This document shows positions 56,394 to 64,000 of a DNA stretch of 64,000 bases, one piece after another (positions within the stretch are counted from its first letter, which is position 1; each line of letters opens with the position of its first letter). The stretch covers positions 2,170,001 to 2,234,000 of the forward strand of contig JACAAK010000001.1 of the NCBI GenBank assembly GCA_025093985.1, read 5' to 3'. A program made the translations under genes and the position numbers. This DNA comes from Calvatia gigantea (lineage: Eukaryota; Basidiomycota; Agaricomycetes; Agaricales; Lycoperdaceae). Under the pieces are notes generated by a model. The model saw only the letters and a list, made by a program, of their open reading frames with translations, ran no database searches and was not told where the DNA came from.

Positions 56394-58864
56394 ATGCTCA
56401 TATTACTTGCAGTGTTATCGACCATCGTTCTTCAGGCGCTGGCTGTAGCCCCTCATGGGCCATGGGACAAGTTCAACTTCGCGCCTCAAAGCAGGACAAG
56501 TCGTCCGCGAAGCATCCGTCTCGTACAGGGAATGGTAGACAACGCGAACGCCCTCCTCGGTTCCCACACAGGAGCGGTGACCTTGAATGGGGTCGGAAGT
56601 TTTGTTGTAGTGGATTTCGGTCAAGAGGTAGTTGTTTAATGCAGAAGAAGTTGTTGGAATCATTGAATACATTCCTAGGTCGGAGGTCGTGTCTTCCTGA
56701 CGGTTACGCACTCGACCCCGGACTCGCGCCTCTCCCTTGCCTTCACCGAATCTGCCGAATTCATCAATCCGCTGTTATCTGACGACTCCTGCCGCACCGT
56801 CCCTACAATGAATAGTGATGGTGTTCAATCCCTCCCATCGCCCCTCCAAGAAGGAAAGTTCCTGCAAACCATCGACCAACAACGTGGTGGTTTCCGATTC
56901 ATGACTATCGTGAGCAACTCGGAAGCGCCTGTTGGCATAGCGGACGTTGGTGTTCAAAATACGTTTATGCCCCATTGGGACGATCTCCGAGCGTATACGG
57001 GATATTTCTTCACCCATGATCCCCATTTCCACGATCCTGACTTCTTGACCAAGCTATGGTATGCAGGTGCATACACAGTGCAGACAAATACAATTGATGT
57101 CCATCAAGCTCGTCAACAGCCCTGTCCAAGACCAGCGGGTGAGAAGTGTTTTGGTGTTGGTGCAAGTATATCGTTAATTCAGATCATCAGGCTGGGCAAA
57201 TAATGCTACTGGAGGACCAGTCGACGGGCCAATCCTGGTCGATGGCGCGAAACGTGATCGGTACGCCACTTCTGTGTTCCCGAACTTCGCTCGTTCGTTG
57301 ATGGATACACTTACTATAGGAACATTTGGCCAGGTTTGTGAAGTCGCTCTGAATGACGGTCGGATTGAAGATGCATTCGTGCTAGGCGATATGGGAATAT
57401 CAAGCCATACAGAATTCGTCGCCTTGAACGACATCTTGCCAAGCAAGAATGCCCTACTTGTTATGTTCTCCACGCAGGATCCTACGACTGGCTCTCTCCA
57501 ATATTCTGGGCCACCAATCAACGCAAAAGGCAGTGATACGTACATTGCATGGTCCTTAATCGGAACACACAACGTCTGGCTTTACACTGGGGATTTGGAC
57601 TTCGTCCGAACTGTTTGGGCGAACTATACAAGGGCGGTTGCGTTTTTGGAAGGCCAGATCGATAACACGGGATTGATGAATGTGCCTCGGTCATTCTCGA
57701 ACGACTGGGGAAGAGACGGGGGGGAGGGTCACAATTCTGCGGCGAACGTGCTACTTTACGAGGTGGGTCAGCGAACCTTGGCGGTCGAATGGCGGCTGAG
57801 CATTTGACACAGGCTCTTGTTACTGGATCCGAGCTGGCCAGCCACCTCGAAGATGCAGATCTATCACAAGTATATGCAGCAAATGCAACAAAACTGAAAG
57901 AAGCTATCAACAATTTGTTGTGGGACGATGAGGCAGGAATGTACCGTGACAATGAACTCACGAACTTGCACCCTCAAGATGGGAATGCTATGGCCATCCT
58001 GTTCAACGTAACGGAGACACCAGAACAAAACAAGGCGATAAGCAAAGGCTTGACGCAGTTTTGGACTGATATAGGACCATTAAATCCTGAGTTAAATGAC
58101 ACGATCATCCCATTCGTTGGTGGGTTTGAGGTGGGTTTGTGCGGCCGGATGGGGTAGATAATTCTGATCACTATTTTGTAGGTTCAAGCACATTTCATCG
58201 CAGGAGAAGGTGAAAGAGCACTAGATCTGTTGCACAAAGGTGAGGACCAAATCGTGGTTTGTATCATTGTATGCTGACCCATTCGGTCATTTTCTTTAGA
58301 GGTGAGTAATTGATAAAATTTGTCCTGAAGTTGTTGATATATCCGTCATAGTGGGGTTACATGTTATACACCAACCTGTCAGTTCAGTCCACGCTACTTG
58401 AGGGATTTACCGCGAATGGTTCCCTTGGGCAAGTCCGTCTCGATACGAAACTTTTACTGGGCTGACAGGGTCTCCCTAGATATCGTTCAGCCGCGGGCTA
58501 CAATTTTGACCATTCATATACAAGCCATAGTCATGGATGGGCGACAGGACCAACACTAGCTCTGACGTTCCATGTCCTGGGCCTAGGTGTCACATCACCC
58601 CAAGGACAAACGTGGAGCGTCAATCCCGTCTTGAGTGGATTACAATCTGCTGAAGGGGGATTTGAGACAGGGCTTGGCTGGTTTGGGGTGAAGTGGAGAG
58701 TAGACAAAGGTACCCTGACCGTCGAGATCGCCACTCCCAAGGGAACATCAGGCACCGTAACTTTGCCCGGTTCCGGCCAGACGACCGTCGATGGCAGGGC
58801 GAGAGCTGGGTCAACCATTGAGTTGGATGGAGGAAAACAGGTTTTAACGAGAAGTTTGACTTGA
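56394..58864 (+). CDS. Secreted GH78 alpha-L-rhamnosidase-like six-hairpin glycosidase
   Basis: Predicted extracellular glycosidase that removes rhamnose or a similar residue from plant polysaccharides or glycosides. The start MLILLAVLSTIVLQALAV is a signal peptide, then APHGPWDKFNFAPQSRTS. Exons follow in phase: VVVDFGQE|VGGRVSLTVTHS, GGFRFMTIVSNSEAP, NTFMPHWDDLRAYTGYF, GPILVDGAKRDR with the GH78 DGxxRDR motif and its WPGD continuation carrying the general acid region, HTEFVALNDILPSKNA, IAWSLIGTHNVWLYTGD and NDWGRDGGEGHN. The last part gives FTQFW-type hairpin motifs (TDIGPLNPELNDTIIPF), LDLLHK then E then WGYMLYTNLSVQS, and the C-terminal domain GWFGVKWRVDKGTL. It contains a 14-nt exon, a 2-nt exon and a GC-AG intron (58429-58479). 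The GH78 assignment rests on DGAKRDR and the overall motif order. Confidence 0.85.
58300..58301 (+). other. 2-nt micro-exon AG in the GH78 gene
   Basis: The flanking introns (58240-58299 and 58302-58351) are 60 and 50 nt, both GT..AG. Only with this AG between them does the reading frame run from LDLLHK into WGYM (codon GAG). The pseudogene copy has the same arrangement at 55456-55457. Confidence 0.7.
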
Positions 58865-59253
58865 CGGGAGCCCATAAGATCCAATTCAGCCCTCGTTGCA
58901 TTGCTTTGGTAGGGGTGGCGGAGATGATATGTGTCACTTGTCGTAGTCAGAGTCTAAATTGTGAATGTTTACTTCGGAGTACTCGAGTCTCATCTTACCC
59001 GCGGGCAAACTGAAAGTCAACTCGTTGCACGCTCCTCTATGGCAACTTAAACGAGGATAAAATGTGTAGGGGAGTGAGAACGTAACACCGAGGCACACAA
59101 GATCGTCGTGATCCACGATAACAAGCGGGACCGAGGACGACCATGTCGACCGTGGATTGCTGAACAGGAAGGACGTCACGTGATAAACTTCGCACCTGGA
59201 TGTCATCATGGTCTGGCTCGACACTCGACGCGAATCCGCCCTCACTAGTCCTA
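58865..59253. other. Gene-free stretch between GH78 and ATG27
   Basis: About 390 bases holding the ATG27 promoter. No repeat or other gene recognised. Confidence 0.5.
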
Positions 59254-60353
59254 ATGTTTTCCTGGAGTTCCCGCCGACACTCCGCCCTTCTGACAACCTT
59301 TTTATACCTACTGCTTCTGCAGAGCTGGACTCTTGCGGACGAACATCCGACATTTAATTGTCTTGTCACAGCTTCTAATGCAGATTTTGATTTAACCAAA
59401 CTTGCTGGCGAACATACTCTGAACCGGACAAGGGATCGGCCGCCTACAACCATGGTTGAGTCGCTGAGATTCAATCTTTGCGCGGACATTGAACATCTGG
59501 AGGGTGTTGCAGAGAATGACCAGGTGACGAATTGACGACAACTGGGGTGGCTGGTGTCATACTCAACATGTCTTCATTTAGTGTTCAAAAGGAACTCGTG
59601 CTTGCCTGACGACCATAAATCAGAAGTCGGGAGAGCCCGACCGTATAATCTCAGTTGTCCCTCTTGTCCAAGCTACTTCAGAACATACCGAAACCGCAGG
59701 CTTGTCTGGTCGGTCGCATCTTCTGGTCTCCTTATGCGTGCACTAAAGTGAGCCCGCAAACGTAGACGCAAAATATGTTTCCATCTTGTTCAACGGTCCT
59801 GAATACCCGCCGTCATCCAGTTCTAACCCAATCCCTCAATCACTAAACATCAAAATTACCTGCGATCCGGATTCAACGTCTAATCCGAAGTTTGTTGCTT
59901 ATAACGGTTCGCTTTTGAACCTTGAATGGTCTGCGCCTGCTGGGTGCCCTGTCGAGGGCAGTCCAGGCCCTCCTAAAGATGACAACGGTGGCAACAACGA
60001 TGGTTCGAAAGAAGAAGAGAGTGTCGGTAGCGGAGTTGGATGGTTCTTCCTGGTGTAAGTGCTCAGATTTCAAGAGGAGTGTGAAGTTCATGTCATATTT
60101 GCGCAGAATACTGCTGGCATTTGCTGCATACTTTGGGCTGGGAGCTTATTACAATTACTCCACCTATGGTGCACGAGGCCTAGATTTGATTCCGTGAGTT
60201 CCACATCCTTTTGTTCGTCGCATCCCATTCATTCTCTCCAGGCACCGGGATTTCTGGCAAGATGTTCCCTATATGCTCAAAGATGTCATCTCTCATCTCT
60301 GTACATCGGTACACCCGCGACGGCCATCAAGGGGTGGTTATGTTGCGGTATGA
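59254..60353 (+). CDS. ATG27: Autophagy-related protein ATG27 (type I membrane protein)
   Basis: Atg27 cycles between the Golgi, endosomes and the pre-autophagosomal structure and supports Atg9 traffic. The start MFSWSSRRHSALLTTFLYLL is a signal peptide, followed by the cysteine-containing lumenal mannose-6-phosphate-receptor-like region: HPTFNCLVTASNADFDLTKL, RFNLCADIEHL, and, after an intron with acceptor at TTTAG near 59579, CSKGTRACLTTINQKSGEPD, then SLNIKITCDPDSTSNPKF. A linker rich in Gly, Asn, Asp and Lys leads to the single membrane segment (LLAFAAYFGLGAYYNYSTYG). The cytosolic tail reads RGLDLIP then HRDFWQDVPYMLKDVISHLC, ending in GGYVAV. The Arg-Asp-Phe-Trp motif and the short terminal sorting signal are typical. 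The exon junction near 59720-59760 could not be fixed unambiguously. Confidence 0.82.
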
Positions 60354-60955
60354 GTGCTATCCCGTATTGAAGAGTGCTTGCCTTCATTACTGAAGGATTT
60401 GGTGCATGAATATCAGCGAGGGAGCGAGGAAATCACTCCAGGACACCCTACTGCCTCGAGGCCTATGGTTTGCTTGCCCCATGAACTCAATTCGTTGAGC
60501 AGCATTTCACTTTAGACTATAAGATAGTTTTGTAGGTAATGCGTAATATTTGAATGCTGAACGTTGTTGAAACTCGAACGTTGAGCCCCACACCTTGTTC
60601 GCAAATTCGACCAAGTTCTACCAGAAGTAGTCTTTTTCCAGAAGGGTGTTTTTTTCAGAAGCGGATGGGCTACGTAATACTTAGTCACCGCAGCTCCAGT
60701 GGTGTGACAGGGTTATGCTTAATTCTGAACTCCAGGGCGCCAACTGTGCACATATTTATGGCGCAGCGTGGGGGGAAGTATCCATACCCCGCTCCCACAC
60801 TCACGAGCAAAGTATCCGGGCCCAATGGTAAAGAGATACTACGTTATTATTGTAGGATTGAAGGTTGGCGTATTTTATGACCACTGGTGTGCCGCCCCCC
60901 TTTTGCCGAACATGGCGTATACTAATAAGCCAGAAGGACAAATGTCGCCCCTCTC
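60354..60955. other. Gene-free stretch after ATG27
   Basis: About 600 bases; ATG27 3' region, T-rich at 60620-60660, and the presumed promoter of the next gene. Short frames without family motifs. Confidence 0.4.
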
Positions 60956-62506
60956 GTGAAAAATAAACAAGATTCTATCTGGCAAGGCGCATCCTCCACA
61001 GAAGAAGCGAAAGAATTGTTTGAGCAAGCCAAGCGCAAAAGATATGTTCGCGTCATTTCAAGCGAGCTCGTCAGGTCACCTACCCCATCCCGAGCCCAAA
61101 CGAATTCAGTCCGGACGTCGCCAAATACCTCCAGCTCGAACGGGAGTAATCCGCAGTCTTCGACACATACCCCCGCTCCCAGGGTTGGTGAATCTCAATC
61201 AGAGGCACACGTGTGGAACAACGCGTCGCATTATGTTCCCGCACGGCCCAGTTCTGGAAAAATAAATACCACATATAATCCTTCTGACAGGGCAAGTGGT
61301 AACAGCCCCAGCGCCTGCGAAAGTGCTTTCGAGGGCTTATTCCGAACCAATACCGCAGACATACAGTCCCAGTCCTAGGTATGGAAGGAGTTTTTTCCGT
61401 GAGCCTGCCTCCAAATCTGGGACAGAAACGCTCTCCCAGGTTAAAGTCGATAACACTGGGATTCGTGCTAGGGTCGAATCCCCATCATGGTTAGCGTCGT
61501 ACCCGGACGAGGAAGACGAGGCATTCATCACTCCCCCTCTAAGCCCCATCACGTCTCCCAGGATTTCATCAGGACTGTTGGGACCTAGCAGGTCCGAACC
61601 TGCCTCGACGTTTTCTGCCAATTTTGGCGCGACAGGCGCCAAGGGAGGCAAACCGGCTTCGGAAGACAGGAGCGAGGCGTTCCGTTCTCTGAAACCGGTT
61701 CCACAGTTCCCTTCAGTCCGCTTTTAGGTCTCAAGGCACTCCGAACCAAGTGCACCTAAGCGCGGATGATTCGCTGATTGATCTCGTGAATCGAGTCGAT
61801 ATGCTAGTGAAGGACTTGCGTATCCGTGTTATATCCCCTTCGACTCAAATAACAGATGACAACTTGTCGTATACCGACAGGACTCTCGAGCATCCCCGTG
61901 AGTTCGGCCAGCGCTCCCCAGCCACAAATGTAGAGGTTGAAGAACAACATGAAAGTCTCAGCCCCGCATCCCCGCACTCAAGCTCCACCCACCACAAGCT
62001 GCTCCCAAGGAACCGCGCGCCAAGCACAACTGGAATGAAAAATATGAGTAACGGTGATTTTCCAGGTCGCTCCGTCCTGTTCAGTCAGAGTCGTATGTTG
62101 CATATTATCTCAACTACACAAAAATCTCAATGTCATTTAGGAGACTCGCCCGCCCCGATTTCTTCACCGGCCTCGACATGCAGACACTGCAACGGTACAG
62201 GTTTCAACGCCGGAGACGATACCTCGATTCTGGAAAGAACGGGTCTGAGCCAACCAAGCCTTGCTCCTTTCCATTCTCACGACACCCAGGATCCTCGTTC
62301 TCCATTTACCGGGTCCAACAAGCTGTATGTTTCCGCAAGGTTAATCCCTCACTCGTTTCTTCGCCCCTTGCTAGGAGGATTCACTTACATCAACTTTTCT
62401 TTATTTTAGCCCGGTGACGTTTGATAGACCCTCCCCCACGGTCCACACAGCAGCGTTAAGAGCAACACCAAGCCCCTCGGTTACTCCTCTAGCCAGACGA
62501 AGTTGA
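60956..62506 (+). CDS. Ser/Pro-rich protein of unknown function, exon structure approximate
   Basis: I do not recognise a family. Open frames in all three phases carry similar low-complexity Ser/Thr/Pro-rich sequence that would join to one protein of several hundred residues. Segments are SSTEEAKELFEQAKRKRYVR then SSNGSNPQSSTHTPAPRV (from about 60956; the opening codon is GTG, so the true start is unknown), AYSEPIPQTYSPSPRYGRSF then DEEDEAFITPPLSPITSPR, and ADDSLIDLVNRVDMLVKDLR, a helical stretch. A C-terminal part has CRHCNGTGFNAGDDTSILER, with one CxxCxGxG element like half of a DnaJ zinc finger, ending PSPSVTPLARRS at 62506. One intron fits in phase at 61251-61290 but is only 40 nt; the join near 61700-61740 is unresolved. 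The tyrosine and (S/T)P content suggests a phosphorylated regulatory protein. Confidence 0.5.
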
Positions 62507-63178
62507 GAAATCCTTCATGCACGCGACCTTTCTTTCCAGTACAGTGACGCTCGTAAAGAGATTGGTATTGCCGATTGTGAAATACACCCTACAAATGCGA
62601 AGACATCTACAAAGAATTTTTTTTTTAGAATTGATATGCTGTTGAAACACTTGGTGGCAAGCTGGTCATCCGATATATACCATAAACTACCCCTATGTCA
62701 TCGCCAATTCTTTTTGTTATTACACTACTGCTGCGGCTTATTTTAGCAGAGCCCACTGTCCCTGTGCCTCATGCAACGAAGGTTAAGCTGCTAAACTTCA
62801 TGACTACGATAAGGTTTTTATAGGCCTTCTATACTCTAGATCTACCATCATGCTCGACGACTTTTTGGCCTAGCGTGTATCGCCACCCACATATAATGGA
62901 GATGCCGTGCATCAGTGACCGTGCTTCTTGTAACGAGCCATCCCAGCGCCTGGCGCCCAATATCAGTGATCGCTGCTGTCCAAGGACGCAGAATACGGCA
63001 ACAAGATTTGTTTCATACTTTTCCTTTCATCTATCACAGAAACCCATGACCCAATCCAGATGCCATCCGTCGTATGCACGATCGCCATGGAGAAGTGATT
63101 GGTTAAGATCCTCCAAGCCTGAAGCTTGAGAAATTTCCGGCAACTGGACGGGTTCTGGTGCGCTGGCGTGCGAGACAA
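62507..63178. other. Gene-free stretch between convergent genes
   Basis: About 670 bases. Contains a run of nine to ten T residues at about 62620 and AT-rich sequence; probably 3' untranslated regions of the flanking genes. Confidence 0.5.
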
Positions 63179-64000
63179 TCAAAGGATATCAATTGACTTT
63201 CTTGGGAAGTTTTCAGGTACGACCGTGAGGCTGAATCGCGTTGTAAATTCGAGCATTTCCTCATCCTCCGGTGGCCTCTTGCGCCAGAATACCCAAACTC
63301 GCATAATATCCTATTAAATAAATGAGTGGCTCACCTCGACTCTTAGAGGATATTACGAACCTGTTGGCTACCGAAGACAATGGCAACGAAGATAGGCACT
63401 GAAACCCTGCATGAGCCGAAAGCAAGGTACAAAAAAACAAACCAACGTACTGAAAGGAAGAGCCAAGGACCAATTCGCCTTTTTCTGGGAAGAACTGGAT
63501 AAAGCATAGATACACAACCTATTAAAGGGATGATTAGCGAAACCAAGCTGGGGCGATTTGACCACTCACGCAGTACCGATCACCATTCCAATGGTAAATA
63601 TGGCTGAACGAATGTAAAGCGACATGAAGGCCCTGGATGTTTTATAGTTCAAGTGTTTGAATTCCTGGCGGTTTTGGTACATGATAACCCCGGCTTGGAC
63701 TAGTAGGTTGGATTAGTATACCTAAACGTGTATATCATTCGCTTAGGATTGCCCCACCTTCAAAATAAAACCAGATGGACAATGCCAATAAAACCAGAAT
63801 CACACTAACAATTGTTCTAAATGAAATACCAATCAGTAAGTCGGCGTAGCCCATGGGCGGTGTGGCTCACGGCTCCTGTTTGTTGATATTACAAAAGAAG
63901 CCGCTTGGTGATCGCTGCAGGATGTTATGATCTCCGTTGAATGAGGTGAACTAAGCAACCATCCCTATGAACCTCGCATTTGCCTGATGTATGTGTGTCT
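63179..64000 (-). CDS. Multi-span membrane protein, receptor-like, 5' end outside window
   Basis: Minus-strand exons join in phase to a membrane protein whose N-terminal half lies beyond the edge. From upstream: FFCNINKQEPTIVSVILVLL (an extracellular loop then a membrane helix), ALSIWFYFEVQAGVIMYQNR, RAFMSLYIRSAIFTIGMVIG then TALCIYALSSSS (next helix), VSVPIFVAIVFGSQQDIMRV (last helix) and WVFWRKRPPEDEEMLEFTTR, ending KSIDIL at 63179. Introns are short; the one near the window edge has donor GTGAGCC at 63865 and acceptor CATTTAG near 63812. The arrangement of a Cys-containing loop before helix 5, then helices 5 to 7 and a Trp-rich start of the tail, resembles fungal seven-helix receptor-like proteins. 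That is inference; no ligand or signalling partner can be named. A Met at 63854 could be a start of a shorter form. Confidence 0.6.

Noticed and set aside
56045..56782. 245-codon plus-strand frame overlapping the start of GH78
   Set aside because: It runs through the GH78 signal peptide in another frame and shows no recognisable motif; the GH78 frame has a proper signal peptide and phase-matched exons.
1..64000. Possible secondary-metabolite or defence cluster
   Set aside because: The acyl-CoA synthetase, oxidoreductase and carrier are spread among housekeeping genes; no backbone synthase, P450, transporter set or pathway regulator was seen.

Overview
The window is nuclear DNA of a filamentous basidiomycete, most likely an Agaricomycete (mushroom-forming fungus). 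The genes are dense and intron-rich, introns are mostly 45-60 nt with GT..AG ends, some exons are only a few nucleotides long, and genes sit a few hundred bases apart on both strands. The proteins are typical fungal ones: Nar1, Tlg2, EF-hand MscS channels, Tom1, Atg27, allantoinase and GH78. I see no bacterial, viral, rRNA, tRNA or CRISPR signal. All exon joins are my own, made by matching reading phase and family motifs; no transcript evidence was available.

Layout. 1-1260: 3' part of NAR1 (cytosolic Fe-S assembly). 1682-2015: a small uncertain minus-strand gene. 2257-4093: SNARE TLG2. 6115-8889 and 10723-14168: two tandem MscS-type channels; the second has an intact EF-hand and the first has lost the calcium ligands. 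A 1.8 kb spacer with repeats and a hairpin lies between them. 14418-15883: RNA polymerase II subunit RPB3 with a GW/WG-rich tail. 16610-17113: an unrecognised small membrane or secreted protein. 17363-20224: an acyl-CoA synthetase. 20503-21883: a mitochondrial ornithine-type carrier. 22259-24261: an RRN5-like SANT protein. 24392-25810: a quinone oxidoreductase. 26126-38002: the giant HECT ligase TOM1, divergent from SUB1/PC4 (38256-38833).

38988-41364: an ABC1/ADCK-family atypical kinase. 41579-44013: a TBC RabGAP. 44557-45748: a Yippee-like protein. 46489-48211: allantoinase. 48316-50597: a PA-TM-RING ubiquitin ligase. 51605-53579: an ataxin-3-like Josephin deubiquitinase. 54046-56012: a truncated, frameshifted GH78 copy, followed by an intact paralogue (56394-58864). 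59254-60353: ATG27. 60956-62506: a Ser/Pro-rich protein. The window ends in a partial multi-span, receptor-like membrane protein (63179 to the edge).

Functional themes are housekeeping: ubiquitin and protein quality control (TOM1, RING ligase, ataxin-3), membrane traffic and autophagy (TLG2, RabGAP, ATG27), transcription (RPB3, SUB1, RRN5-like) and nitrogen use (allantoinase, ornithine carrier). They do not form one pathway cluster. I found no convincing new multi-gene system. The strongest unusual signals are a 2-nt micro-exon apparently conserved in both GH78 copies, the GW/WG-rich tail of RPB3, the loss of the EF-hand in one of two tandem mechanosensitive channels, and the repeat/hairpin-rich spacer between those channels.
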